Source: Herbaspirillum sp. Sphag64 (GTDB lineage Bacteria > Pseudomonadota > Gammaproteobacteria > Burkholderiales > Burkholderiaceae_D). From it: a stretch of DNA of 64,000 bases. Shown here one piece after another: positions 40,466 through 49,724 of the stretch. Under the pieces are notes generated by a model. It was not told the DNA's origin. It did no database searches and worked only from the letters and a program-made list of their open reading frames with translations. Position 1 is the stretch's first letter; every line of letters begins with the position of its first letter. The position numbers were made by a program, and so were the translations under genes. The stretch lies in the NCBI RefSeq assembly GCF_014192645.1, contig NZ_JACHYE010000009.1, positions 101,895-165,894 of the forward strand, written 5' to 3'.

Positions 40466-40822
40466 ATGATCGACCAAGACCGTAGTTCCGCTAGTCACGA
40501 CAGTACCACCCACCCGCAGCAAGAATCTCCCACCCATCAGGATTTCCACTGGATCAACAGCGAGTTGCAAGGCACGCTCTACGGTCAGTTGCTGGAAACC
40601 ACACTCGATGTCTCAGCCGGTATCCACACCTGTCTGCAAATTGTGTACGCCAGCGATCTGGAACGCGCCGGTAATGAGGATGCTGATATGTCAGCACCTC
40701 CGGCAGTCGGTATTTTGCAGGCCGATCAATTGATGCGGCTGGCAATTGCTTCAGCCGGTTTGCTGCGCGATGAGGCCCGGCGGCAGGTGGAGTTGCATCA
40801 GGAAGTTGATGCCGCTGTATGA
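40466..40822 (+). CDS. Small hypothetical protein A (paralogue of 56146-56514)
   Basis: A 118-aa soluble, mostly helical protein beginning MIDQDRSSAS; polar, Gln/Thr/Ser-rich N-terminus (residues 1-25), then FHWINSELQGTLYGQLLETT and a C-terminal amphipathic helix (QLMRLAIASAGLLRDEARRQVELH). No signal peptide, no known domain recognised. It has GGAGG just ahead of ATG. The second copy at 56146 is about 85 percent identical by eye. The gene sits behind the structured leader and has no close downstream partner. Confidence 0.7.
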   Translation: MIDQDRSSASHDSTTHPQQESPTHQDFHWINSELQGTLYGQLLETTLDVSAGIHTCLQIVYASDLERAGNEDADMSAPPAVGILQADQLMRLAIASAGLLRDEARRQVELHQEVDAAV

Positions 40823-40939
40823 AGCTTGCTTCGCCCATCAAAGTGATGTGGCCCATCTGGGCTGACTGAAATTTGGGTACGCCGGCAGGGCTTATCCACC
40901 ATGTCGGTGTCGATGTTTGGCCGATCAAATGGAATAATC

Positions 40940-41350
40940 ATGAAGATGGTGAAAGTGCTCATTACACTGCTTTTTTGGATAACGGCTATCGCCATCGCAT
41001 CGCCAGTGGTCGTGCCGCTATCTGGCGATTGGGAATGGCTAAACGCACCGGAGTCGCAGACATTCTCGATCCATTTGGAGCAGCATGGTCGCAACTTGAT
41101 CGGGCAATACTGTGCAGTCACCCAGAGTGGAAATAAAATAGACTGCGATGCCGATAAAAATCCCAATATCCACGGCATGCTGGATGAAACGGGAACGATT
41201 GCAGTCGTTGATTTTTCTTCATTCTTTGGTGGCGATAATGGAAAAGCATCGCTCAACTTTGATGGGAAGAGCTTAATGTGGCATATCACCCGGCAACCTG
41301 TTGATGGGCAATCTTACGCTCCCACCGCTGCAACATTGATCCATCGTTAA
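40940..41350 (+). CDS. Hypothetical exported protein
   Basis: A 136-aa protein with a probable signal peptide (MKMVKVLITLLFWITAIAIA) and a beta-rich body (SGDWEWLNAPESQTFSIHLEQHGRNLIGQYC, then GTIAVVDFSSFFGGDNGKASLNF). The sequence pattern of repeated strands ending in SLMWHITRQ resembles small periplasmic lipocalin-like or DUF proteins, but I do not recognise a family. The start at 40940 is chosen for the signal peptide; an in-frame ATG at 40901 would hide it. Function unknown. Confidence 0.6.
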   Translation: MKMVKVLITLLFWITAIAIASPVVVPLSGDWEWLNAPESQTFSIHLEQHGRNLIGQYCAVTQSGNKIDCDADKNPNIHGMLDETGTIAVVDFSSFFGGDNGKASLNFDGKSLMWHITRQPVDGQSYAPTAATLIHR

Positions 41351-41491
41351 ATTGATGCTGCTGACGCAGCCCAAAATAAACGCCTCACCAAGGCTCTATC
41401 CTTGAGCCCAGTCTGGCAGTGAAAGCCAAGCTGTGTTGCCCACAAGCGCATCACTTGTGGGCAGCAATAAAGACAGCGTTTAAATCCAACA

Positions 41492-41677
41492 TTACTTGTC
41501 GGCGACCAGTTTGCCTGCTTTGGCCCAGTTCTCGCGTGCAAATTCAGTGAACAACACATCGACGCTCTCGGGCGGGCAGGCCAGCGTTTCAGACGCTACT
41601 CGGGTGACTTCGCTCACGAACGCGCGTTTTTGCTCCAGTGTGCGGCCTGCAAACATTTCAACATGGATGATTGGCAT
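41492..41677 (-). CDS. 4-oxalocrotonate tautomerase family protein
   Basis: A 61-aa tautomerase: after removal of Met, the catalytic Pro1 begins PIIHVEMFAGRTLEQKRAFVSEV. Arg residues in the position for substrate binding are conserved in AGRTLEQKR. Members interconvert enol and keto forms of small acids. The reading frame is open upstream, but the catalytic N-terminal Pro fixes the start at 41677. Divergent from the LysR gene (121 bp), which likely controls it. Confidence 0.85.
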   Translation of the reverse strand: MPIIHVEMFAGRTLEQKRAFVSEVTRVASETLACPPESVDVLFTEFARENWAKAGKLVADK

Positions 41678-41756
41678 AGGTTTTTCCTTGGTCAGGGAGC
41701 CGTCGGGTTGACGTCTCAAGGGCTGCAGTGTCGCGTACTTCTGACTGCTAATAAAT

Positions 41757-41775
41757 ATGCAATAATTTGAAGCAT
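41757..41775 (+). promoter_or_regulatory. LysR-type operator candidate
   Basis: ATGC-N11-GCAT (41757-41775) contains the T-N11-A core typical of LysR-family binding sites, placed between the divergent tautomerase and LysR genes, 23 bp upstream of the LysR start. Confidence 0.55.
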
Positions 41776-41798
41776 TTCCTACCTTCAGGTTCTTAATC

Positions 41799-42692
41799 GT
41801 GGATAAGCTAGTTGCCATGTCGATGTTTGTGCGCGTGGTGGAGAGTGGTAATTTCACCGCCGCTGCCAATGCCAGCGGTATTTCTCCCGCCATGGTTGCC
41901 AAATATGTGCGCACGATTGAGCAATCGATGGGTGCGCGGCTGCTTCATCGCACCACGCGTCGGCAGCAACTGACGGAAGTCGGTACGCTCTATTACGAGC
42001 GCTGTAAACGGGTTCTGGCGGATGTTGAGCTGGCCGACGCAAGCGCCTCTGAATTACAGGCGCGCCCGCGCGGTCTGGTCCGCATCGTGGCACCGGTGAC
42101 GTTTGGCAGCCATAGTCTGGTGCCGGTATTGACCAATTATCTGGCCCGTTATCCCGATGTGAATGTCGATCTGACGCTGGATAATCGCGTGCCTGATCTG
42201 ATCAAGGAAGGCTACGAGCTGGGGCTGCACATTGGCACTATTGATGCAGTTGGATTGGTCGCGCGGCCTTTGCGTCCCTACCGCAGAATCATGGCGGCTT
42301 CGCCCGCTTATATTGCCGAGCATGGGCAGCCCGAACATCCCGAGCAGTTGACGCAACATAGTTGTCTGGGCCTCTCATACTGGCGTCATCACGACTGCTG
42401 GCATCTGGTCGGGCCGGATGGACAGCAGTGTGAGGTGCCTGTGGCCGGGCGATTCAGTGCCAATCAAGGTAGTACCTTGCGTAATGCCGCGATGCATGGT
42501 GCCGGTATCGTGCTGCATCCTGAGATGCTGCTGCTGGATGACTTTGCCGCAGGCCGTCTGGTGCCGGTGTTGCCGGCATGGTCTTACAAGCCAACGCCAA
42601 TGCATCTGATTTATGCACAGGACAGTCGACCAACAGCCAAATTGCGCACAGTGATTGACCTGCTGATGCAGCACTTCGGGCTCAACGCATAA
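41799..42692 (+). CDS. LysR-family transcriptional regulator
   Basis: A 297-aa LysR regulator. N-terminal winged helix-turn-helix (residues 1-60, MSMFVRVVESGNFTAAANASGISPAMVAKYVRTIEQ), then the periplasmic-type substrate-binding fold with effector pocket (90-297). Starts with GTG. Autoregulated and divergent to the tautomerase by the usual logic, and it could also govern the ABC operon starting 250 bp downstream. Confidence 0.9.
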   Translation: MDKLVAMSMFVRVVESGNFTAAANASGISPAMVAKYVRTIEQSMGARLLHRTTRRQQLTEVGTLYYERCKRVLADVELADASASELQARPRGLVRIVAPVTFGSHSLVPVLTNYLARYPDVNVDLTLDNRVPDLIKEGYELGLHIGTIDAVGLVARPLRPYRRIMAASPAYIAEHGQPEHPEQLTQHSCLGLSYWRHHDCWHLVGPDGQQCEVPVAGRFSANQGSTLRNAAMHGAGIVLHPEMLLLDDFAAGRLVPVLPAWSYKPTPMHLIYAQDSRPTAKLRTVIDLLMQHFGLNA

Positions 42693-42804
42693 ACTACCGG
42701 TGGCATCACCGCGACTGATCGCGTTGTAGGATTTCTGCTAAAACAGACAAGTCGATGCCGCCTGAAAGCCTTATCCCATAAGGCATTTCGCCCGGTCAGC
42801 GAAT

Positions 42805-42826
42805 ACATATCGACATGCTGATATGT
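42805..42826 (+). promoter_or_regulatory. Inverted repeat upstream of the ABC operon
   Basis: ACATATC (42805-42811) and GATATGT (42820-42826) with an 8-bp spacer, 117 bp before the binding-protein start. A plausible operator for the LysR gene or an unseen regulator. Confidence 0.4.
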
Positions 42827-42942
42827 CATTTGCTTTCTGTGTTTCTCCGTCTTAGCATCCGCTCATACAGACCTCGCTGTGTGCGCTGTTACTGCCTCAC
42901 GCTACAGTGCACCGCTCACCCTCCCGATAGGAATTGCAGTTA

Positions 42943-44601
42943 ATGACGCCACGATTTTCTCCCACTCTGGCGACTGCGGTAGTCGCCGTCGCTTCGCTGT
43001 TTGCGCTCAGTGCGTGCAACAAGGAATCTGCCAGTACCAGTCAGCAAACGGCGACACAACCGATCGCTGGCGGCACCCTGACCTGGGGTGTCGGCACCGA
43101 GCCGACCTGCTTTGATCCCCATAGCTCGTCGCAACAGAATTCGTTTTTCCTGATCCGCAATTTTGTCGATTCATTGGTTGCCAAGCTCGCTGACGGCAGC
43201 TTTGTCCCTTGGCTGGCCAAATCGTGGACGGTCTCTGAGGATGGCAAGACCTACAACTTCATACTGCGTGATGACGTTAAATTCACCGATGGCACACCGT
43301 TCAATGCCGATGCGGTCAAAGCCAATTTTGATTACATCATCAACAACAAGGGAACCACCTCGGCGTCGGCTTCGCTGTTGGTGCCGTATGACCATATCGA
43401 GGTACTCTCGCCGAGTGAACTGAAGATCGTCCTCAAGCAACCTGATTCCACCACGCTGGAGTCGCTGTCCAGCGTCAAGCTGGGGTTCCTCTCGCCGAAG
43501 ACATTGGCCGAGAATAAAGACCTCTGCGCCGGTGGTCCTGCATTGGTTGGTACCGGGCCTTTCACCTTTGCCAGCTATCAGCGCGGTCAGTCGGTGACCT
43601 TCGCCAAGAATCCTGATTACCACTGGGGACCGGCATTTGCACAGCATCAGGGACCAGCGTATCTGGATCAGGTGGTCTATCGCTTTTTGCCGGAAGCCTC
43701 GGTACGCACCGGTGCACTCAGCTCGGGGCAGGTTGATTTGATTGAAGGTGTACAGCCGACCGATATTGGGGTGTTCGATAAGGTCGATGGCTTCCAGTAT
43801 CTGACCGGGCCTTCTGCCACAACCTCCTTCTCTCTCAATATCAACTACACCACCGCGCCGGCCGATGACGTGCGTGTGCGCCGGGCTTTGCGTGATGGTT
43901 TTGATCTGGATGCCATCGTCAAGAGTGTGTATCTCGGCACGGTGCGGCGTGCCTGGTCCAATATCGGGCCGGACAATGCCGACCATGCAGCCGCGCTCAA
44001 CGGTAGCTGGGGCAATAAGGTGGAGCAGGCCAACAAGTTACTCGACGAGGCCGGCTGGACGCAACGCGATGCTGACGGCTTCCGTACCCGCGATGGCAAA
44101 CGCCTGAGTATTGAAGTCGGCTATCCGCAGCCGTATGTGCGTGACAGCCGCGACGTGCTGATCCGCGCAATTCAGTCGGCGCTGCGGCAAAACATCGGTC
44201 TTGACTTGCACCTGCAGATCACCACCGCAGGCGACTTTGCCAATCAGAAGGCGACAGGTAACTGGACCATTTATCCCAATACCGATAATCCTTCCGATGT
44301 CGCGATGGAGCTGTGGGACATGCTGGGCGACAAGGGCTTTCTCTATAACGCGATTGCCAAATCCGATCCGGTGATTACCGGCGATATCAATCAGGCGCGC
44401 TTGTTGCCAGTTGGTCCGCAACGGCGTGAGCTGCTGGCCAAGATTCAGCAATATGCGGTGGATCAGGCATATATCGTGCCGTTGTTTGCTCCGGCGTATC
44501 ACGTCGCTGCCAAGAGCACGGTGCACGGTGTCGGCTTTGAGCCGCAACTGGATTCGCCAGCCAGCTCCTACGATCTGTGGACCACACCGGCGTCCAAGTG
44601 A
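42943..44601 (+). CDS. Oligopeptide-type ABC transporter substrate-binding lipoprotein
   Basis: A 552-aa class C binding protein (SBP_bac_5). Lipoprotein signal with lipobox LSAC at residue 25, so it is anchored to the membrane. Family landmarks: GGTLTWGVGTEPTCFDPHSS near residue 45 and LAKSWTVSEDGKTYNFILRDDVKFTDGTPFNADAVKANFDYI around 90-130. ATG 42943 follows AGGAA with the usual spacing. First gene of a four-gene operon; ligand could be a peptide, opine or nickel chelate. Confidence 0.88.
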   Translation: MTPRFSPTLATAVVAVASLFALSACNKESASTSQQTATQPIAGGTLTWGVGTEPTCFDPHSSSQQNSFFLIRNFVDSLVAKLADGSFVPWLAKSWTVSEDGKTYNFILRDDVKFTDGTPFNADAVKANFDYIINNKGTTSASASLLVPYDHIEVLSPSELKIVLKQPDSTTLESLSSVKLGFLSPKTLAENKDLCAGGPALVGTGPFTFASYQRGQSVTFAKNPDYHWGPAFAQHQGPAYLDQVVYRFLPEASVRTGALSSGQVDLIEGVQPTDIGVFDKVDGFQYLTGPSATTSFSLNINYTTAPADDVRVRRALRDGFDLDAIVKSVYLGTVRRAWSNIGPDNADHAAALNGSWGNKVEQANKLLDEAGWTQRDADGFRTRDGKRLSIEVGYPQPYVRDSRDVLIRAIQSALRQNIGLDLHLQITTAGDFANQKATGNWTIYPNTDNPSDVAMELWDMLGDKGFLYNAIAKSDPVITGDINQARLLPVGPQRRELLAKIQQYAVDQAYIVPLFAPAYHVAAKSTVHGVGFEPQLDSPASSYDLWTTPASK

Positions 44602-44642
44602 GGCATTGACATGCATGCGCCACATTCAGATTGGGAGTAACC

Positions 44643-45560
44643 ATGCACAAGAAAATCCTGCTACGGCTGCTCACCAGTGCACTGGTGCTGTGGCTGGCTG
44701 CCAGTGCCACTTTCGTTGCGATCCATGCCTTGCCGGGTCGTATCGAAGATGTGCTGGCGGGGGATCTGACCTATCCCGGTCTGCGTGAAGCCATCAGCGC
44801 GCAATGGGGTCTGAATCAATCATTGGGCTGGCAATACACACACTATCTGTTGCGCCTGGCACATGGTGATCTGGGCACCTCGTATGTGATGCAGCAAGCC
44901 GTCACACAGATTCTGGCAAGCCAGATCTGGCCGACCGTGCAACTGGCACTGGCTGCCGGTTTGCTGGCGGCGCTGCTGGCAGTGACGGTAGCCACGCTGA
45001 CCGCCGGTCGTGGTGCCGTCAGTCGCCGTGTGGCCTCCACGGTGGAGCTGACATTGACCTCGACGCCGGTATTCTGGCTGGGCATGTTGCTGCTGATTGC
45101 ATTCTCGTTCCAGTGGCGCTGGTTTCCGGTCTCTGGTGCAATTGGCTGGAAGTCGCTGGTCTTGCCGGCGGTGACCTTGGCTCTGCCGACCGCCGGCGTG
45201 TTGTCACAGGTGATGCGTGAAGCGCTGGAGCAAGCGCTGGAGCAACCGTTTGTCACCACCATCCGTGCACGTGGGCTTGGTGAGCTAGCGTTGCGGCTGC
45301 GTCACGTGTTGCGTCATGCCTTGCTGCCGGTCATTACGCTCGGTGGATGGCTGATCGGCAGCCTGCTGGGTGGCGCCGTGATTACCGAAAAAATGTTTGG
45401 TCGCCCTGGTATCGGCAGCGTCACTCTCAATGCCGTCACGTCGCAGGACTTGCCGGTGGTGCTTGCAGTGGTATTGCTGGCGGCCTTTATCCACGTGGTC
45501 ATCTCGACGCTGCTGGATGTGGCGTATCTGTTTATCGATCCAAGATTGAGCACCGCATGA
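44643..45560 (+). CDS. ABC transporter permease, DppB type
   Basis: A 305-aa inner-membrane permease with five or six transmembrane helices and the EAA loop EALEQALEQPFVTTIRARGLGELALRLRHVLRHALLPVI near residues 190-230. The ATG at 44643 is preceded by GGGAG. It overlaps the next permease by four bases. Forms the membrane channel with the DppC-type partner. Confidence 0.9.
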   Translation: MHKKILLRLLTSALVLWLAASATFVAIHALPGRIEDVLAGDLTYPGLREAISAQWGLNQSLGWQYTHYLLRLAHGDLGTSYVMQQAVTQILASQIWPTVQLALAAGLLAALLAVTVATLTAGRGAVSRRVASTVELTLTSTPVFWLGMLLLIAFSFQWRWFPVSGAIGWKSLVLPAVTLALPTAGVLSQVMREALEQALEQPFVTTIRARGLGELALRLRHVLRHALLPVITLGGWLIGSLLGGAVITEKMFGRPGIGSVTLNAVTSQDLPVVLAVVLLAAFIHVVISTLLDVAYLFIDPRLSTA

Positions 45561-46462
45561 GCACTTCCTTTCCCTTGCCAACAGAACCCGCCGCCGAGCC
45601 TATTCTCGGACGCGATACCCATGCCACTGTCAGTCTTCAGGGACCGCGCTGGTATCGGCGCTGGCCGCTTGAGGTCATGATTGCAGTGGGCTTTCTGGCC
45701 TTGCTGGCACTGGCGTTGATTGTGCCGCACTGGCTGACCCGGTTTGATCCACTGGTCAGCGATGTCAGTCAGACCTTGCAGCCACCGAGCCTGCAGCACC
45801 TGTTCGGCACCGACCGCATTGGTCGTGATGTATTGTCGCGGGTACTGTACGGTGCCCGTTATTCCTTGCTCATCGGGCTAGCCAGCGTGTTGGTCAGTCT
45901 GGTCGTTGGTCTGGTGGCGGGTATCGCTGCAGGCGTCGGCAAGCGCTGGGTAGATGAGCCGATAGCACGGGTGTTTGATGTGTTGTCGGCGTTTCCATCG
46001 ATCTTGCTGTCCTTGTTTGTGGTCACTTTTTTGGGGCAGGGTATCGTCAACATTGCCATTGGTGTTGGTATTGCCGGTATCCCTAAATTCGGTCGGGTGG
46101 TTCGCAGCCGCACCTTGCAGATTCGCCGCGCCGACTACGTCACCCATGCCGTGACCTTTGGTGCGAGCCGGGCGCAGGTGTTTTTCCATCACTTGTTGCC
46201 CAACGTGCTCAGCGCCGTACCGGTGATTGCCACCATCGACATTGGCACCGCAATCATTGCAGTGGCCGGACTGAGTTTTCTCGGTCTGGGGCCGCAGCCG
46301 CCCACGCCGGAGTGGGGCGTGATGCTGGCTGAGGGACGCGATGTGTTGCGTGTGGCCTGGTGGCCCAGTGTCTTTCCGGGACTGGCGATTACCTTGACGG
46401 TGATTGCCTTCACCGTGCTGGGCAAGTATCTGCAACGACATTTTGAAGGGCGTCCACGATGA
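45557..46462 (+). CDS. ABC transporter permease, DppC type
   Basis: A 301-aa permease partner. N-terminal cytoplasmic tail (residues 1-40), then six helices; FGTDRIGRDVLSRVLYGARYSLLIG near residue 80 is the family signature and the EAA loop lies near 195-230. The start is chosen at ATG 45557, which overlaps the upstream stop (ATGA). It overlaps the ATPase start by four bases. Confidence 0.9.
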   Translation: MSTSFPLPTEPAAEPILGRDTHATVSLQGPRWYRRWPLEVMIAVGFLALLALALIVPHWLTRFDPLVSDVSQTLQPPSLQHLFGTDRIGRDVLSRVLYGARYSLLIGLASVLVSLVVGLVAGIAAGVGKRWVDEPIARVFDVLSAFPSILLSLFVVTFLGQGIVNIAIGVGIAGIPKFGRVVRSRTLQIRRADYVTHAVTFGASRAQVFFHHLLPNVLSAVPVIATIDIGTAIIAVAGLSFLGLGPQPPTPEWGVMLAEGRDVLRVAWWPSVFPGLAITLTVIAFTVLGKYLQRHFEGRPR

Positions 46463-48183
46463 CTATCGTTACCGATATCAAAGCACCAAAAGAATCAAAG
46501 GCTCCGCTGGTCGATATTGCTGGTTTGCAGATTGCCTTCCCGCATGCCAATGGCGGTGCGCCTTTGGTACGTGGTATAGACCTGCGCCTGCGCGCTGGTG
46601 AATGCGTGGCGCTGGTCGGTGAATCGGGTTCCGGCAAGAGCCTCACTGCACGCAGTCTGCTTGGTCTGGCAGGTCCGGGAGCGCAGGTCAGCGCGACACG
46701 CTTTGTGATCGATGGTCGTGATGCACTGGAATTCGGCGAACGTGACTGGCGCGCATTGCGCGGTACCTTTGCCGGGCTGGTGATGCAGGATGCGTTAGTG
46801 TCGCTGGACCCCTTGCGCACCATCGGTGCCGAGATCGGTGAAGTGATCGCTCATCATCGCCTGTTGCGCAGCCGCCGTGAGATTGAAGCCCGGGTTCAGC
46901 AAGTGATGACGGATGTCGGGATTCCCGACCCGGCGCAACGTGCCCGGCAGCATGCCCACGAACTATCGGGCGGCTTGCGTCAACGCGCATTAATTGCTGC
47001 CGCCGTCGCCGGTCAGCCTGCTTTGATCATTGCCGACGAACCCACCACGGCACTCGATGTCACCGTGCAGGCCCAGGTGCTGGCGGTTTTGCGTGAGCGC
47101 TTGCAGCAAGGCGCGGCGGTACTGCTGGTCAGCCATGATCTGTCGGTAGTGGCAGGTATTGCAGATCGGGTGCTGGTCATGCATGACGGTGCGGTGGTCG
47201 ATGCTGGTACGCATGATGAAGTCTTGCATAACCCACGCCATCCCTACACCCGGCAATTACTCGCAGCACGACCATCGGCCAGCTCACGCGGCCATCATCT
47301 GAGCTCAGCCCGCTTTGTCAGTGCCAGTGCATCAACCGCAGCGCATATCGAGCGCGAGCCATTGCCCGCCAGACAGGTGGACCGCAGCCGTAGCGTGCTG
47401 GAGGTGAGCGGTATCGCTAAGCACTACCGCAGCAAGGGTGCCAATGGCAGATTGACTGCGCTCGAAGATGTCTCATTCAGTATTGCCGCAGGAGAGGTGC
47501 TGGGCATCGTTGGTGAGTCAGGTTCAGGCAAGAGTACGTGCGCCAGGATTGTATTGGGCTTGCTGGCACCGGATGCAGGCGAGGTGCAATTGCTTGGCAG
47601 CCGCTGGAACGGTAAAGAGATCGATGAATCTGCCCGTCGTACTTTGCGTACGCGGCTGCAAACCATTCCGCAAGATCCATTAAGCTCCTTCGACCCACGC
47701 TATACCGTGCGCCGTTTGCTGGAAGAGAGCCTGCTGTCTCAAGCCATGTCGCCATCGCAAACGCTGGCGCGTTCGGTGGAGTTACTGGAGCAGGTGGGTT
47801 TGTCGGCCGCATTCCTGGAACGACGCCCACTGCAACTATCGGGCGGTCAACGTCAGCGTATTGCGATTGCGCGTGCGCTGGCGCCTCAACCAGCGCTGAT
47901 CGTCTGCGACGAGCCGGTATCGGCGCTGGACGTCTATGTACAGGCGCAGGTGCTCGATTTACTAGCTGAGTTGCAGGCAAAACTCGGAACGTCATTGCTG
48001 TTCATCTCACATGATCTGGACGTGGTCCAGCACATCAGCGACCGCGTACTGGTATTCAAGGACGGGCGATTGATTGAGCAGGGCGATGCTGCACAGGTGT
48101 TTGCGCGCCCCGTACATCCCTATACACAAGCGCTGGTGTCAGCGTCGCAGCCGCAGTGGGAGAATCATGCCGCAGCCGCGTGA
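46459..48183 (+). CDS. Fused dual-ATPase ABC transporter protein (DppD-DppF type)
   Basis: A 574-aa protein with two complete ABC ATPase domains in one chain. First domain: Walker A GESGSGKSLTARSL near residue 55, signature LSGGLRQRALIA near 165. Second domain: GESGSGKSTCARIV near residue 352, signature LSGGQRQRIAIA near 460, Walker B LIVCDEPVSALD. This replaces separate DppD and DppF proteins. Last gene of the operon and convergent with the TetX-like gene. Confidence 0.92.
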   Translation: MTIVTDIKAPKESKAPLVDIAGLQIAFPHANGGAPLVRGIDLRLRAGECVALVGESGSGKSLTARSLLGLAGPGAQVSATRFVIDGRDALEFGERDWRALRGTFAGLVMQDALVSLDPLRTIGAEIGEVIAHHRLLRSRREIEARVQQVMTDVGIPDPAQRARQHAHELSGGLRQRALIAAAVAGQPALIIADEPTTALDVTVQAQVLAVLRERLQQGAAVLLVSHDLSVVAGIADRVLVMHDGAVVDAGTHDEVLHNPRHPYTRQLLAARPSASSRGHHLSSARFVSASASTAAHIEREPLPARQVDRSRSVLEVSGIAKHYRSKGANGRLTALEDVSFSIAAGEVLGIVGESGSGKSTCARIVLGLLAPDAGEVQLLGSRWNGKEIDESARRTLRTRLQTIPQDPLSSFDPRYTVRRLLEESLLSQAMSPSQTLARSVELLEQVGLSAAFLERRPLQLSGGQRQRIAIARALAPQPALIVCDEPVSALDVYVQAQVLDLLAELQAKLGTSLLFISHDLDVVQHISDRVLVFKDGRLIEQGDAAQVFARPVHPYTQALVSASQPQWENHAAAA

Positions 48184-48186
48184 GTG

Positions 48187-49347
48187 CTAGCGTCCAGAAA
48201 AAAGCGCCACCACGCTCCCCGGTGCATCCGAATCAAAAAAACGCTGATGATTGTTGAAGGTCTGCACCGCTGCTGCTTCACTGCGGGGGAATAAGGCGCG
48301 CTCATAGTCAGCCAGTCCAGTCTCTATGCTTGTGAGGTTTGCAGCAATGGCTTGTCCCAGTTCGGCGCCATCGAGAATGGCAAGATTGGCACCTTCTCCT
48401 GCAAATGGCGACATCAGATGCGCAGCGTCGCCCAGCAAGGTAACGCCCGGCACACGCTGCCACCGGTGATTGTTTGGCAGTGCATGGATCAGTCTGATCA
48501 CTGGTGCTATATCTCCCTCGGTAATCAATGGCTTCAGTTGCGGTGCCCAGTCGGTAAATTCAGCTGCAATGCGATCCAGCCCTGTTGCAGGATCGCTGAA
48601 ATCAATTGCGTTGATCCATGTCGCTGGCTTGTTCACGGCGATGTAGGATCGCAAGTCACCATTGCCATAGCGGTGCGCCAAGATGGCCTTGCCGGGTGCT
48701 ACCGCCATCAGCGTGCCCGTGCCGATGGCGCTCGCAGTGGCGGGATATCGGTTGTCGCCGTCGGTAATACTGGTTTCAATAAAGGTGGTACCGACGTAAT
48801 GTGGCTGTGCAGCGGAGACCAGCGGCCGCACTTTTGACCAGGCTCCGTCAGCACCAATCAGAAGATCGGTCGTCACAGCGCTGCCATCAGCAAACGTCAA
48901 TTGATGCTGGCCGTTGCCAAGTGACGTGATCTGGGTGAGTTTATGGCCCCATTTCACCGTCTCAGCCGGTAAAGAACTAATGAGTAGCTGGCGTAGTGCG
49001 CCACGATCTACCTCGGGTCGGGCACGGCTGCCAAGACTGGGCTTATCGAGCAAGATATTGCCGTGCTGGTCTACGACGCGTTTGGCATCTTCACTTGGCA
49101 AGACCAGCCCAAGAAATTGCGTGTACAAACCAGCAGCTTTCAGCCCACGCTGTCCGTTGGTTTCATGGATATCCAGCAATCCACCTTGCGTACGGCTGTC
49201 GGGTGATGCCTCAGCTTCGTAGATGATGGCCGGGATGTCATGCAGATGCAGAACACGGGCGAGTGTCAGGCCGCCGAGGCCGGCACCGATGATGGCAATG
49301 TGCGGTGTGGTAGTTGCAGTTGCTGCGGAAGGTAGCGTGAAGGTCAT
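48187..49347 (-). CDS. FAD-dependent monooxygenase, TetX-like
   Basis: A 386-aa class A flavoprotein monooxygenase. FAD Rossmann motif [15 protein letters not shown] near residue 20, [13 protein letters not shown] near 110, the DG motif [16 protein letters not shown] near 160, and [19 protein letters not shown] near 316 for FAD ribityl binding. The [22 protein letters not shown] region near 54 is close to Tet(X) and its relatives, which hydroxylate tetracyclines. Many such homologues are chromosomal and have other substrates; resistance is not shown by sequence. No adjacent regulator. Confidence 0.85.
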   Translation of the reverse strand: MTFTLPSAATATTTPHIAIIGAGLGGLTLARVLHLHDIPAIIYEAEASPDSRTQGGLLDIHETNGQRGLKAAGLYTQFLGLVLPSEDAKRVVDQHGNILLDKPSLGSRARPEVDRGALRQLLISSLPAETVKWGHKLTQITSLGNGQHQLTFADGSAVTTDLLIGADGAWSKVRPLVSAAQPHYVGTTFIETSITDGDNRYPATASAIGTGTLMAVAPGKAILAHRYGNGDLRSYIAVNKPATWINAIDFSDPATGLDRIAAEFTDWAPQLKPLITEGDIAPVIRLIHALPNNHRWQRVPGVTLLGDAAHLMSPFAGEGANLAILDGAELGQAIAANLTSIETGLADYERALFPRSEAAAVQTFNNHQRFFDSDAPGSVVALFSGR

Positions 49348-49359
49348 GATGCGTTCCTA

Positions 49360-49542
49360 TCAGAGCGACAAGTCGCGCCGGGGCACGACAGTCACAATAA
49401 AATCCGACAGATGTCGGGGGAAACGCTGGCCGACCTCACTGGTGTGTTGGTAGACGTGTACGCGGTTATCTGATGGATTGGGCTCGTTGCCAACAACATG
49501 CAGAAACCGTTTTTCGCGTAGTACGGATGCGTAGTATGCCAT
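49360..49542 (-). CDS. Possible small hypothetical protein
   Basis: A 60-aa frame (MAYYASVLREKRFLHVVGNE...) directly upstream of the TetX-like gene on the same strand, 12 bp from its start. Its codon choice resembles coding DNA, but there is no clear ribosome-binding site and no recognised domain. It could be a remnant of a larger gene. Confidence 0.25.
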   Translation of the reverse strand: MAYYASVLREKRFLHVVGNEPNPSDNRVHVYQHTSEVGQRFPRHLSDFIVTVVPRRDLSL

Positions 49543-49724
49543 AAGCCCAGAGCGCCAGATGGTGATCAAAGCGTGACGGACATTCGCATACCAAGATGGT
49601 TGTCATTCTTTCATTAAAAATATTGCTTATTGGAAATTCATGTCCTAAGGTGGTCTTGTCACCCCTCGTTTTGCAGGGGTGGCTACCGGCATCGGTTGCC
49701 GGTATTTTTTCGGATAAGGAGATC
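49543..49724. other. Leader region of the small-protein/MFS pair
   Basis: About 180 bp (380 bp if the doubtful small gene at 49360 is not real). Contains two stacked hairpins: ACCCCT...AGGGGT (about 49657-49676) and the perfect terminator-like stem TACCGGCA/TGCCGGTA (49684-49704) with six T residues, sitting 12 bp before a strong AAGGAG site. No convincing -35/-10 identified. Confidence 0.5.
49684..49710 (+). terminator. Terminator-like attenuator before the 89-aa gene
   Basis: TACCGGCA and TGCCGGTA form a perfect 8-bp stem with a 5-nt loop, followed by T6, immediately ahead of AAGGAG (49716-49721). If a promoter lies upstream, this would limit read-through into the gene. Confidence 0.6.

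Noticed and set aside
40263..40469. Short frames inside the locus 1 leader
   Set aside because: The conserved feature is RNA pairing; locus 2 lacks the region without affecting the gene, and frames have no similarity.
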